Shown here: positions 33,952-46,823 of the stretch, piece after piece
How the letters are laid out: each line of letters opens with the position of its first letter
Position numbering within the stretch: position 1 is the first letter of the stretch
Origin: Cryptomeria japonica
Lineage: Eukaryota > Streptophyta > Pinopsida > Cupressales > Cupressaceae
Assembly (NCBI RefSeq): GCF_030272615.1
Contig: NC_081412.1
Location: forward strand, 672,831,823-672,895,822
Direction of reading: 5' to 3'
DNA: 64,000 nucleotides
Made by a program: the position numbers and the translations under genes
The notes under the pieces: model-generated
The model's input: only the letters and a program-made list of their open reading frames with translations
The model's database searches: none
What the model was told of the DNA's origin: nothing

Positions 33952-35066
33952 TGTTGGCATTTTGATGATGTTGTGATTGTCATTGATGGACACACACTTG
34001 CTTTGAGATCACTTTTTGTATGTATGAGTTATGCTCAACCGGTATTTGTTCCAACTGGTATTATGAATTATAGTCTTTAGACTATCTGTGTTTTGCAAAA
34101 GGTTTTTACCAGTCACAAAGCAGTATGAAGACCCAAAGTGGTATGAAGACCTCAAGCGGTTTGAGGATCCCAAAGCGGTTGTTAACATTTTTCCAATCTT
34201 CATTTTGACAATCGGTGATCAGTTAAATGTATCAATCGGTATTACTCTGTGATGAGTTATCATCCACCAACACTTTGGCAGTCATTTTGTGTCATGTTAC
34301 CAAATGTGTCTAGATACACTGAAGTTAGGAACTTGCAATGTAATCCTATTGGACCGACATGAAATTAGATTCCTTTATAAGGACATCATGTCTAGGGTCT
34401 TAGTAGTTGATAGAGTTTTAGAAGTGCATAAGGTTTTTGTATGTGCGATCATAGAAGAGAATATTAGGTCTGTGTGAAGAAACATAGTGTGGAGATACTG
34501 AAGACTGAAGTAATGTTAAATGTGCATTAACAATGATCTACCAAGGATCTGACCAAGCATACTGTGCTAGTATATAGATCACTCACTTGTTGATTGCTCA
34601 CACCTTCGACAAGTCTGAAACCCTTAACCGGGTAGGCCTGACAAAGCCTTTGTAAATCCTCTAACAAGGTGGTTCACAACTGTGGATCAGAAAGCCTCTC
34701 GCAAGATAGTCTTTAATAGGACTTATCTCCTAACAGAGATCTAGATTCCTAATAGGATCTGTTCTAGTGAAGAACATTGTATGACCTTAATCAGACTGAC
34801 CTTAATAGGTCTAGTTACTATTCTGCAGATAGTTACTTGTGAGTTTCATCTCATCGTGGTTTTTCCTATTTGGGCTTCCATGTCAAAACCTCTTGTGTTA
34901 TGGTGATTGTGCTCTTGTGGGTGAATGCTTTATTTGTTGTTTGGTTTGCATTTGTCTTAACCGGTTTGTTAGTAAATCTATTATACCAGTTAATTGCTAA
35001 ACTGTTTAAGAGTTTAAGTTTAGTAATTTTTGGTATACTAATTCACCCCCCTCTTAGTATTCATCA
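33952..35066 (+). repeat. 5' LTR (1115 bp)
   Basis: Starts TGTTGGCATTTTGATG and ends CTTAGTATTCATCA, followed by the primer site. A TATA-like TTTATAAGG lies at 34374-34382. GGTTTTTCCTATTTGGGCTTCC near 34857 and CACCCCCCTCTTAG near 35043 match the shared LTR layout. A local CAAAGCGGT/CAAGCGGTTTG repeat lies near 34110-34180. Not similar to the Copia-1 LTR beyond these motifs. Confidence 0.83.
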
Positions 35067-35068
35067 AT

Positions 35069-35080
35069 TGGTATCAGAGC
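35069..35080 (+). promoter_or_regulatory. Primer binding site of the second plus-strand element
   Basis: TGGTATCAGAGC, initiator-Met-tRNA type, two bases after the LTR end at 35066. Confidence 0.9.
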
Positions 35081-35116
35081 CAACCTTCTTATAAGTTTAA
35101 CCACTTGGAAGGAGAT

Positions 35117-35659
35117 ATGGGTGAAAACACTGTGAGGGAGCTTACTCATCGTCTCACTCAGATTGAGAAAGCCTTTGATGAACTTAAAGTCAAGTATAAA
35201 GCCTATCTAGCAAAGAGAAGAGAGCATGCTAAGAAACTGATGGAACTTACTGAAAATAGTTCTTCTGATGAAGCAGACATGGAAGCCCTAGTTGAAGAAG
35301 TTGAAAAACTGAATGAATCTAATGCTAACCTAAGAAGGGAACTGGAAGGACTGACTAGCAGAATGTGCCAAGAGCTTGAGAACTAGAGGGAAGCTGAAGA
35401 CCTGGTAAAAGACAAAGATGATGAGATCTCCAAGATGAAGCAAGAAATCAGTGCCCTTACAGCTTATCTCCAAGTGAGTAAAGTGGAAAAAGAAGAAATG
35501 TAAGGTGAACTAAACATGGCTATTTCTTAGAATGCAACCTTGAAGGAATCCAATGCTGCTATTTCCAAGGAACTCACTCAGTCAAAGGAAATACTTGCCA
35601 AATTCAATAAGAGCACTATTAAGCTAGAACAAAAGCTTGAACCAGCAAAATTGGTAAAG
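35117..35659 (+). pseudogene. Coiled-coil gag-like protein, 3' end cut off
   Basis: MGENTVRELTHRLTQIEKAFD at 35117, then about 180 residues of heptad-like, Glu/Lys/Leu-rich sequence (VEEVEKLNESNANLRRELEGL, DDEISKMKQEISALTAYLQ). It is broken by TAG at 35384 and 35528 and TAA at 35501, all at likely Gln codons. Placed just after the primer site, where gag would be, but without the usual copia gag core. It resembles in character, not in sequence, the charged frame at 4560-7036. The frame is interrupted at 35660 by the inserted LTR. It may form oligomers in a non-autonomous particle; this is inference. Confidence 0.6.
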
Positions 35660-37120
35660 TGTTGATTAAGATGAGAGGGGGGGGGGTGAATCATAAAAAA
35701 CTCACTAAGTAATATATTTATTAGATTCAACCTTGGTAGCCTTTACTGATATGCAACTATGATTATAAATCATTCAAATAGATAAACATGAAACATCAAA
35801 ACACATTTAACACCATATTTAACATGTAAACCCAAATAGGGAAAAACCACTATAGGATTTCAGACCCACTAAGAAATATACCTTTCTAGAGTATGCTCGG
35901 TTAAAAGCTAATCCAGTTATAGATTACAAACACATTGCTAGATGTGACCCAGTTAAGGGATTTTCCTTAGACTTGTTAGAGTCTTGCACTTTGTTAGAAG
36001 TGACCTTGTCAAAGGATTTCAAACACTCATTTAGAATGTTACCTTGCTAGAGGGTTTACAAATAAGACTGTTAAGTCCACTCTGTTAAGAGATTTCCTGT
36101 CACTTATAAGATAAACAACAATAATAAAAATATATCTACAACTTCACATCTAAAATGCTAAAGCAGATTCTATTTGCTCAAAACAATCTTGTCATTCTTG
36201 TCCCTTGTTGGGCTTGCTAGGCTTCTCAATCTATTCTTCAATCAGATCTTCAAGCTTCTGTCCTAGGTAAACATTATTGTAGCATCATTGTGCATACATT
36301 TTCCCACTTCCATTGTTCATCAACAATTCCTTATTTATAAACAGTTCCCAACCGCTTAATCTCCTTCATCACATTTCCCATGATCAATCTTAGCAATCAG
36401 ATTTTCAAACTTGACTAGGTTCATTGTATCCTTCAATCTAAAAATATTTTACCATGTCTTGGAACTTGCATTCCTTCCTTGGAACTTGTGCAAGGTTATT
36501 GTGGTTCAATCTGTGTTGTAGATCTTCCTCTTGATTTTCCATGTCGACGATCCTCAACAAACTTCATGCAAGGCATACCAATCATTTATTCTTCTCCAGC
36601 TCATCAGCATCCTTCATTAAATCATGCTTTTATCCATCCAATGGGATCTATTATAACTCAGTTGTTACTCGGTAAATATTGAACCTTACTTGGTTTACAT
36701 TCTACATTCTTTAACCGATAGCAATAACCTTAGGGTTTACTGACTAGGTTCTTAGCTCGGTTACAATGTACAATATTTAAACTTATAATCAACAACATAT
36801 GTAGGATATCAAAGCAATCAAAACAATATGATCTCATCATTGTCTAACTCGGTAATAGTTTCCCATTGAATAACTTATTATTCCCCTTCTTTATCACATT
36901 CTTTCTATGTCACTTACCAACCTCTTAATACTCATCAAAATATTCTTCTCAAGATATGGCAACATCATAATGAATCAGAAAATCAATTGGTTGACATCAA
37001 TGACAAAATAATATAATTAAGATAGAAATCATCCTTCTTCAGTTATATCAATGATCTCCAACAACCTTCTCAATATCCTCTTGGAATGCTAACAATCTCC
37101 TTTCCATTGTAATGCCAACA
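35660..37120 (-). repeat. Copia chain LTR 1 (1461 bp)
   Basis: Minus strand TGTTGGCATTAC...CTTAATCAACA. Polypurine tract AAAGGGGGAGAT adjoins at 37121-37132. TATA-like TTATAAATAA (minus) at 36331-36340. GGGTTTACATG and GGTTTTTCCC motifs near 35825-35845. C-run near 35680-35690. The five bases to its left, TAAAG (35655-35659), are the presumed target. Confidence 0.92.
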
Positions 37121-37481
37121 ATCTCCCCCTTTGGCATTGATGGAAAAACCAACTTGATTTGTTTCAATTGATTTGGATTCTAATTGTTGTATCAACTTCG
37201 ACAGTTGTGTAGATTCCTTCCTGAAGTCTTCTCTATTTAGTCTTCTGTCCCATTCATTAGTCTTCTCCCCCTTTGACAACAATGCCAAAAAAAGAAAAAA
37301 ACTAATTCATGATTTCTTCCTTTGAAGTAATTTCCTTGCAATCTCATTCACGATCAGATCATCTTTGTCTTCAATCACCTGTAATTGTAAAACTTTAGGC
37401 GGCCTCCTAAATTGTAAAGCAGCATCAACTTCATAGATAGTTATTCTTTTAGATTCATAGAATTGATGCTTTCACTGAACT

Positions 37482-40400
37482 CTAATAGTGAGTACTAGAA
37501 AGGGGTAGGACCCCTAACTGACTTCTGAGATACTCAAAAGTGTCCCTTGGCAGTGGCTTTGTGAAGATGTCTGCTATTTGTTCCTTTGAACTGATATATT
37601 CTAGCATAAATTTCTTCTCTTGAACTTCTTCTTTGAGATAATGATACTTTATAGAGATATGCTTTGTCTTAGAGTGCATTACTGGATTTTTTGAAATGTT
37701 AATGGCACTAGTATTATCACAGAATATAGTTACTGGCTTGGTTACTTTCTCATTCATACCTTCCAACAGTTGTTTGATCCATGCTATATTGGTACAATTT
37801 AATGCTTCTGTGACATATTCAACTTCAACTGTTGACTGTCAAATGCATCCTTGTTTCTTGCTAAGCCAACTTACTAGTCTGTTTCCCAAAAAGAAAGCTC
37901 CACCCCTTGTGCTTTTCCTATCATCAATTTTTCCTACCATATCGGCATCACTATTGACTTTTAAGTCAAAAACATTCCCTTTTTGATATACTAAGCCATA
38001 ATCTTCAATGCCTTTCAGGTATCTAAAAATTCTTTTGATTGCTATCATATGGGTTTCCTTGGGATCTGCAGAAAATCTTGCAACTATACCTACTGCATGT
38101 GCTATATCCAGCCTACTATGAACCACATATTACAACTTTCCAATCATAGATCAGTAAAGTGTCTCATCAATAGATGCAGATTCATCATTCTTTGATAGTT
38201 TACAGTTGGTAGTCATAGGAGTACTTACAAGTCTAGAATCCTCCATTCCAAATTTCTTTAGGATTTCCTTTATATATATGGATTGAGTAATGAAAATCTC
38301 ATTTTTCATTTGCAGTATCTGTAAACCTATAAAATACTTTGTTTCACCGATTAATGACATCTCAAATTCTTTGCAAATTTCATTTCCAAAGTTCTTGCAT
38401 AGGGAGTCAAATCCACAAAAAATAATATCATCAACAAATATGGCTGAAAGCAGTATACCATTGTTCTCATCATTCTTCATATACATGTTGTTGTTTTCAC
38501 TTGTCCTTATAAATCCAATTTTGATCAAATGAGAGTGCAGTCTTTCATACCATGCTCTAGGTGCTTGCTTTAGACCATATAATGCTTTGTTCAACTTACA
38601 TACCTGATCTTTATTCTTGTCTTCAATAAATCCTTAAGGCTATTCAATATAAACTTCCTCTTCTAATATACCATTTAAAAATGCAGATTTAATATTCATT
38701 TGATATATCTTGAAATTTTTGTAAGTAGCACATGCCAACAATGTTCTCACTCCTTCAAGTCTTGCCACAGGTGAAAAAGTCTCACCATAATCAATTCCTT
38801 CTTCTTGAGCATAACCTTTGTAAACTAGTCTTGCTTTATTTCGAACGACCTGTCATTTTTCATTTAGCTTGTTTCTGAAAATCCACTTTGTACCGATTAT
38901 ATTTTTCTCTTTTGGTCTTGGGACCAGTGTCCATGTTTCATTATTCTTGATTTGTTTAATTTCTTATGTCATAGCCTTTATCCAATCTTCATTACTAAAT
39001 GCCTCTTTTACTATTCTCAGTTCAAATTCAGATATTAGACATGTGCTCTATCTCAGGTTGTTTCTTGTCATTACTGGATCATCCTTATCTCCTATAATTT
39101 GACTTGAAGCATGATTTCTTCTGACATATTTGGCTAATATAGGCTCGGTAGGCTCTGTATGATCTTCTTCATCACTTGGTAACTGAGTGTTCTCTTCATT
39201 TTCTTCATGAACTTTCTTGGTAGAATTTCTCTGTTGAACATAAACAAACTCTTCATAATCTTCTAGTTCTTTAGAATCTCCTTCATCATTTCTGTCTGCA
39301 AATTGATCAATTTTCACATTTGCACTTCCCACTATTTTGTTAGATGATTTGATCAAACATTTAAATGCTTTACTTCTAGAAGAATAACCAAGAAATGTTC
39401 CTTCTTCACTTTTCTGATCAAACTTTCCATTTCTGTCATCTTTATGAACATAACATCTACTCCCAAATATTTTAAAATAGCTTATATTGGGTTTCTTATC
39501 ATACAATATTTTATATGGTGTCTTCAAAGTTCTTTTCTGCAGTTGTACTCGGTTCAGGGTGTAAACTATGTGCTGATTGCTTCTCTCCAAAATGTTTGAG
39601 GTACCCTCTTTTCTATCATCAGGGTTATGGCACAATCTACAATTTATCTATTTCTTCTTTCCACTATTCCATTTTGCTGAGGTGTTCTCAGTGCAGACAC
39701 TTGTCTCTTTATACCATGATCATTGCAAAATAGGTTAAATTCATCAGAGATGAATTCTCCTCCTCTATCAGATCTTAGACATTTCAACTATCTTCCTGTT
39801 TCCTTTTCAACTCTAGCCTTCTGCCATTTGAACATTTGAAAGGCTTCTAATTTCTCTTTTAAAAACATAGCTAACATCATTCTTGAGTAATCATCCACAA
39901 ATAATATGAAGTATCTATCTCCATAATAACTTTGAACTTTCATAGGACCACAAAGATTAGTGTGTACAAGATCTAAGATTCTTTTAGAAGTGTAGGACTT
40001 ACTTGTAAAGCTTGACCTTGTCATCTTGCCCATCTGGCATGCTTGACATATTGCATTCTCAAGTTTTTCCAAGCTCGCTAGACCTCTTACTCAGTGCTTC
40101 TTGCTTATTTTGATTAGGTTATCAAAATTTACATGACAAAACCTTTTGTGCCATAACCAGGTATCTTCTATTTTAGGATACAGACAATTGTTTGTAGTTG
40201 AGTCAAGATGAAATGTATTACCCTTTTTTTGTGTCCCGGTAGCAGCCATCTTTTCATGTTAGTCATGAACTTTGACACATCCCTTCTAAAATTCTATTCG
40301 GTATCCTATATTGTTTATCTGTGCTACACCAAACAAATTGTATTTCAGACCTTCAACCTAGTATACATAATCACATTTAGCATTGTCAAGAATTTTAATG

Positions 40401-41671
40401 GATCCTTTACATTTTAATGGACATGGAGCATCATTACCAAATCTTACATAACCTCCATTGTAATCTTCTAATCTCACAAACTTGTGTTTATCACCTATCA
40501 TGTGATGTGAGCATCCACTATCTATGATCCAAGAATCATTTTTATTTATATGAGATATTAGGGCTTTTTCCACATACCTTTCTTCATCTGATCTATATTT
40601 GATACCCACATAAACAACTTCCTCAGTCTCAGCCTCATCAAATTTATCATCGTTGGATTCCTCATAAGCTATTAGGCATGTCTTTCTATCTCTCCTTCTA
40701 AAGTCTCAGTGTCCTCTGTATTGGTTGTCTTTCTGTCTATCATCTCGGTAGTCTCTCTTTTCAGTAGATTCCTTGTCAAGATAGTTAGAGGCCATATGTC
40801 CTATTCTATCACAGTTAAAACATTTTAAAGGTAACTTTCCTTTGTACTTACCTTTTCCTCTCGGTAACCTTCTGGCTAATAATGCTTCAAACTCTTATTG
40901 CTTACTAATTTCCTCATATAGTTTGTGTACCTCTTCCATGTTTTTGTGAAATCTTTCACTTGCTCCATCGTAATTTCCTGCACTATACTTATACATTCTA
41001 TCATTGCAATCATCAGATTCACCAATATGTAAAGAACTGAATGCAAATTAAACTTTATTAACTAAAGACCCACTGTTATCAAAATTACTTAACTCAAATG
41101 CATGTAGCTTATCGATAGTAGCATCTAAAGAAAATGGTATATTTGGTACAAACCTTAGTTCATTGATTGTAGAGACTCGAATGGCATAAGCAGGTAGAAG
41201 TGTTCTAAGCAACTTACTTGTTACATCCTTTTCTTCAATAGTTCCTCCTACTCCTTTGATTTAATTGATAGTCTCCTTTAACCTTGTACTATATTGGGTT
41301 ATGTTCTCACCTTCATTCATTCTCATGGATTCAAGTTGACCTCTTAGACTATCTACTTTTTCTCTCTAAACATGTTCATCACCACCATACATAGATATGA
41401 GCTTGGTCCACATCGCTTTGGCATCATTGCAGCCTTCTAGGTCATTAAACTGTGAGATGGTTAATGCTAATGTTATTTCAATCATTGCTTGAATATGTTC
41501 TTGCTTTGCCTTTATCTCTTCAATTGTGATTGGGTAGGTGGTAGGTGCAATGTAATCATTCTCTAGATAATATGTTGCATATTCTCCAATTTCTGATAAG
41601 TGCAGCTTCATCCTTTTCTGCCATGTGGAGAAACTTGACTTGTTCAGCTTTGGTGTATCCCTTTTATACAT
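37482..41671 (-). pseudogene. Copia chain unit 1: gag-pol
   Basis: Gag begins MYKRDTPKLNKSSFSTWQ at 41671, about 50 bp from the primer site. The knuckle near 40830 reads CFNC-IGH with the last Cys changed to Tyr. Protease DSGCSHHM near 40505-40530. Integrase HHCC (CHVNFD, CQACQMGK near 40030-40130). The core start is HTNLCGP, where the first catalytic Asp is Asn; SDRGGEF and NGIVERRN follow. RT: WIFRNKLNEK, YGLKQAPRAWYERL near 38550 and FVDDIIF near 38440. RNase H to ADIFTKPLPRDTFEYLRSQLG at 37500-37590. Numerous Gln-to-stop changes and a frameshift near 39620. The lineage resembles Tork/Tnt1-like or SIRE copia. Confidence 0.92.
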
Positions 41672-41721
41672 CTTTGGATACTTTCCTCAAGTGCCTTTAA
41701 ATTTTTCTTCCGGAGTCCAAA

Positions 41722-41733
41722 GCTCTGATACCA
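41722..41733 (-). promoter_or_regulatory. Primer binding site, unit 1
   Basis: The minus strand reads TGGTATCAGAGC, two bases from the end of LTR 2 at 41736. Confidence 0.9.
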
Positions 41734-41735
41734 AT

Positions 41736-43202
41736 TGTTGATTAAGATGAGAGGCGGGGGGTGAATCATAAAAACACACTAAGTAATATATTTATGAGAT
41801 TCAACCTTGGTAGCCTTTACTGCTATGCAACTATGACTATAAATCATTCAAACAAATAAACATGAAACATCAAAATACACTTAACACTAGATTTAACGTG
41901 GAAAACCAAATAAGGAAAAACCACTATGGGATTTCAAACCCACTAAGAAATATACCCTTCTAGAGTATGCTCGGTTAAAAGCTAATCTAGTTATAGATTA
42001 CAAACACATTGCTAGATGTGACCCCGTTAAGGGATTTCCCTCAGACTTGTTAGAGTCTTGCACTTTGTTAGAAGTGACCTTGTGAAAGGATTTCAAACAC
42101 TCATTTAGAATGTTACCTTGCTAGAGGATTAACAAATAAGACTATTAAGTCCACTCTGTTAAGAGATTTCCTATCACTTAAAAGATAAACAATAGTAATA
42201 AAAATATATTTGCAACTTCACATCTGAAATGCTAAAGCATATTCTATTTTCTCAAAACAATCTTGTCATACGACTTATCTTGTCCCTTGTTGGGCTTGCT
42301 GGGCTTCTCAATTTGTTCTTCAATCAGACCTTCAAGATTATGTGCTCGATAAACATTACTGTAGCATCATTGTGCATACATTTGCCCACATCCATTATTC
42401 ATCAACAATTCTTTATTTATAAACAGTTCCCAACCGCTTAATCTCCTTGATCACATTTCCCATGATCAATCTTAGCCATCAGATCTTCAAACTTGACTAG
42501 GATCATTGTATCATTCAATTTGTAAACATTTTACCTCACCTTGGAACTTGCATTCCTTCCTTGAAACTTGTGCAAGGTTATTGCGGTTCAATCTACACTG
42601 TAGATCTTCCTCTTGATTTTCCATATCGACGATCCTCAACAAACTTCATGCACGACATATCAATTATTTATTCTTCTTCAGCTCATTAGCATCCTTCATT
42701 AAATAATTCTTTTATCCATCCAATGCAATCTATTATAACTCAGTTGTTACTCGGTAAATACTGAATCTTACTCAGTTTACATTCTGCCTTCTTTAACCGA
42801 TAGCGATAACCTTAGGGTTTACCGACTAGGTTCTTAGCTCAGTTACAATGTACAATATTTAAACTTATAATCAACAACATATGTAGAATATCAAAACAAT
42901 AAAAACAACATGATCTCATCATTGTCTAGCTCGGTAATAGTTGCCCATTGAATAACTTATTATTCCCCTTCTTTATCACATTCTTTCTGTGTCACTTACC
43001 GACCTCTTAATACTCATCAAAATATTCTTCTCAAGATATGGCAACATCATACTGAATCAGAAAATCAATTGGTTGAAATCAATGACAAAATAATATTATT
43101 AAGATAGAAATCATCCTTCTTCAGTTATATCAATGATCTCCAACAACCTTCTCAATATCCTCTTGGAATGCTAACAATCTCCTTTCCATTGTAATGCCAA
43201 CA
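41736..43202 (-). repeat. Copia chain LTR 2 (1467 bp), shared by units 1 and 2
   Basis: Serves as 5' LTR of unit 1 (primer site at its left edge) and as 3' LTR of unit 2 (polypurine tract AAAGGGGGAGAT, minus, at 43203-43214). TATA-like TTATAAATAA (minus) at 42413-42422. Near-identical to LTR 1 and LTR 3. Confidence 0.92.
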
Positions 43203-43509
43203 ATCTCCCCCTTTGGCATTGATGGCAAAACCAACTTTATTTTTTTCAATTGATTTGGATTCTGATTGTTGTATCAACTTTGACAGTTTTGTAGATTCCT
43301 TCCTGAAGTCTTCTCTATTTAGTCTTCTCCCCCTTTGACAACAATGCCAAGAAAAGAAAAAAACTAATTCATGATTTCTTCCTTTGAACTAATTTCCTTC
43401 CAGTCTCATTCACAGTCTTGTAATTGTACAACTTTAGGCAGCCTCCTAAATTGTAAAGCAACATCAACTTCATAGATAGTTATTCTTTTAGATTCATATA
43501 ATTGATGCT

Positions 43510-45491
43510 TTCACTAAACTCTGACAGTGAGTACTAGATAGGGGTAGGACCCCTAACTGACTTCTGAGATACTCAAAAGTGTCCCTTGGCAGTGGCTTTG
43601 TGAAGATGTCTGCTGTTTGTTCCTTTGAACTGATATATTCCAGCATAACATTCTTTCTTAAACTTCTTCTTTGAGATAATGATACTTTATAGAGATATGC
43701 TCTGTCTTAGAGTGCATTTCTGAATTTTTTGAAATGTTAATGGCACTAGTATTATCACAGAATATAGTTACTTTCTCGGTTACTTTCTCATTCATACCTT
43801 CCAATAGTTGTTTGATCCATGGTATATTGGTGCAATTTAATGTTGTTGTGACATATTCAGCTTTAGCTGTTGACTATGAAATGCATCCTTGTTTCTTGCT
43901 AAGCCAACTTACTAGTCTGTCTCCCAAAAGAAAGCTCCACCCCTTGTGCTTTTCGTATCATCAATGTTTCTTGCCCAATCGACATTAGTATATACTTTTA
44001 AGTAAAAAACATTCCCTTTTTGATATACTAAGCCATAATCTTCAGTGCCTTTCAGGTATCTGAAAATTCTTTTGATTGCTGTCATATGGGTTTCCTTGGG
44101 ATCTGCAGAAAATCTTGCAACTATACCTACTGCATGTGCTATATCCAGCCTACTATGAACCATATATTGCAACTTTCCAATCATAGATCGGTAAAGTGTC
44201 TCATCAACAGATGCAGATTCATCATTCTTTGATAGTTTATAGTTGGTAGTCATAGGAGTACTTACAGGTTTAGAATCCTCCATTCCAAATTTCTTCAAGA
44301 TTTCCTTTATATATTTGGATTGATTAATGAAAATGTCATTTTTCATTTGCAGTATCTGTAAACCTATAAAATATTTAATCTCACAGATTAATGACATCTC
44401 AAATTCTTTTCAAATTTCATTTCCAAAGTTCTTGCATAGGGAGTCATTTCCACAAAAAATAATATCATCAACAAAATGGCTGAAAGCAATATACCATTGT
44501 TGTCATCATTCTTCATATACATGTTGTTGTTTTCACTTGTCCTTATAGATCCAATTTTGATCAAATGAGAGTGCAGTCTTTCATACCATGCTCTAGGTGC
44601 TTGCTTTAGACCAGATAATGCTTTGTTCAACTTACATACCTGATCTTTATTCTTGTCTTCAATAAATCCTTAAGGTTGTTCAATATGAACTTCCTCTTCT
44701 AATATAACATTTAAAAATGTAGATTTAACATCCATTTGATATACCTTGAAATATTTGTAAGCAGCATATGCCAACAATGTTCTCACTCCTTCAAGTCTTG
44801 CCACAGGTGCAAAAGTCTCACCATACTCAATTCCTTCTTCTTGAGCATAACCTTTGCAAACTAGTCTCTCTTTATTCCGAATGACCTCTCCTTTTTCATT
44901 TAGCTTGTTTCTGAAAATCCACTTTGTACTGATTTCATTTTTCTCTTTTGGTCTTGGGACCAGTGTCCATGTTTCATTCTTCTTGATTTGTTCAATTTCT
45001 TCTGCCATAGCATTTATCCAATCTTCATTACTAAATGCCTCTTTTACTATTCTTGGTTCAAATTCAGATATCAGACATGTGTTTTGTCTCAGTTTGTTTC
45101 TTCACATTACTGGATCATCCTTATCTCCTATAATTTGACTTGAAGCATGATTTCTTCTAACATATTTGGCTAATATAGGCTTGTTAGGCTCTGTATGATC
45201 TTCTTCATCACTTGTTAACTGAGTATTCTCTTCATTTTCTTCATGAACTTTCTTGGTAGAATTTCTTAGTTGAACATAAACAAACTCTTCATAATCTTCT
45301 GGTTCTTTGGAATCTCCATCATTTCTTTCTGCAAATTCTTCAATTTTCACACTTGCACTTTCCACTATTTTGTTAGATGATTCGATAAAACATTTAAATG
45401 CTTTACTTCTAGAAGAATAACTAAGAAATGTTTCTTCTTCACTTTTCTAATCAAACTTTCCATTTCTGTCATCTTTGTGAACATAACATCT
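43510..45491 (-). pseudogene. Copia chain unit 2, downstream half: end of integrase, RT, RNase H
   Basis: Reading from 45491 down: the end of the integrase/linker with the acidic stretch KVHEENEENTQLTSDEEDHTEP, RT from WIFRNKLNEKGEVIRNKERLVCKGYAQEEGIEYGETFAPVARLEG at 44700-44930, and YGLKQAPRAWYERL-type block near 44590 (Tyr is Ser here). A one-base deletion near 44475 disrupts the catalytic FVDD region. RNase H follows in pieces to about 43530. The interruption at 45491 is the CATCT target of Gypsy-B; the rest is at 58480-60696. Confidence 0.9.
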
Positions 45492-46600
45492 TGAAGAGGG
45501 GAAAATAGATTTGAAGGTGAAATGATCAAAACATAATGAAATAAACATGCAGAATGCTAAAATATCATTAAAAGACCATTTCACCTTGCTATTTTTTCTT
45601 CTCCTTCGGATTGAGCTTGATGAAGTGAAGGTGCCCCTTGATAATGCTCCGCTTGATGTGCTCCTTTGATTGCTGGATGTGGATGGCTCTCCAATATTGT
45701 GCACAAATGGAATGGATCTGAAAAATGATAAGGATGAGATGATCAAGTTGCCAAGATGATTTCCTGGGCTCAAAAGGGCAACATAAGCTTACTCGATTTC
45801 AAGATGTTTTGAATGAAGGGATGGAGCCCTATTTTATAGGAAGAGGAGAGGAAAACGGATGACTAGGATGAATTCGAGATGAAGGGCTAAGATTTACTTG
45901 TGAGCTGACACAAGGTCCAAGAGAGGGTGTGGAGACCAAGAAATATGCCTTAAAGCATTTTGTATCTCCACACTCCACAAGATGCATCAGAGGAATTAAA
46001 AATTCTTCAAAAAAGGATATCATGGGGACTGGAGGAATAAAAAAGAATTAAAAATTCCTTGGGAGAGGGGATGCCTAGAGGAATGTGTGATTTCAAAAAA
46101 TTTACATTCACCTAGGAAAAGAGCATTTAAAGCTAGTGGCTGGATGAAAAGGACAAAGAGTTGACTTTGTGGCTAATCATGATGATTAACCATTAACGAC
46201 TCATTAGGAGGGGGATTAGAGGAAATGTTAGGTGGGATTAATATTTGTGGGAGAATTTGACTAGGAGAGAGAATGAGTGGAGGAAATAAAAAATTAGAAG
46301 AATAATGTTAAGTGAGTTTAGGAAGTTTCTAGAAGAATGAATTAAGAAGATGATTTGTAGGAATCATGTAGGTTAACTAATTAATTGAAATTAATTAGCT
46401 AAGAGGAAGATTTGTGAGGATTTGATTTTTTTAGAAGAATAAAGAAAGGGATTGATTTATTAAATAAATAAATCATATGCTATAGTGACAATATTAATTA
46501 TATTTAATTAATATTGAGAGGAATTTGAATTAACATAATTAATTAATTAATTATGTGAGGAATTAAAAATAATTAAAATAATTATTTTTAAGTGTCTACA
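45492..46600 (-). repeat. Gypsy-B 3' LTR (1109 bp)
   Basis: Minus strand starts TGTAGACACTTAAAAAT and ends CCCCTCTTCA. TATA box CCTATAAAATAGGGCTCC (minus) at 45823-45840. AT-rich U3 with ATTAATTAATTAAT near 46535. By eye it differs from the 5' LTR at only a few percent of positions. Confidence 0.93.
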
Positions 46601-46615
46601 TTTTGCCCCTCTTTG
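46601..46615 (-). promoter_or_regulatory. Gypsy-B polypurine tract
   Basis: The minus strand reads AAAGAGGGGCAAAA directly before the TGTAGACAC start of the 3' LTR. Confidence 0.85.
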
Positions 46616-46823
46616 AAGCGAGGTGTGATGACACATTGATTCAAAGAATAATCTTGTTTTGATGTTGATATTGGTTTGATAGGATGCCCCGGCTCTTGAT
46701 TGATAGATCATGGTATGGTGATTCCCCCTCGGGAGATCAATTGAGGTATTTGATCTTTGGTGATTTGCAAAATTGATATCCCGATAGATTTGATTTGATT
46801 CGATTGATAAGATCTAGATTAAG

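Larger units (their letters stand above)
33952..35659 (+). mobile_element. Second plus-strand LTR element: 5' LTR, primer site and start of a coiled-coil frame
   Basis: LTR 33952-35066, primer site 35069-35080, reading frame from 35117. It is interrupted at 35660 by the minus-strand copia chain, so its 3' part lies outside the window. The five bases before it (AAGAA, 33947-33951) are the presumed target; the matching copy is not visible. Confidence 0.8.

Noticed and set aside
13981-35066. LTR at 33952-35066 as the 3' LTR of Copia-1
   Set aside because: Its sequence differs from the Copia-1 5' LTR, and it is followed by a primer site and a new frame, so it is the 5' LTR of another element.
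37696-37986. Plus-strand frames opposite copia RT/RNase H (also 38290, 43734, 62781, 63375)
   Set aside because: They repeat in every copia unit because they lie antisense to conserved pol sequence; no independent signals.
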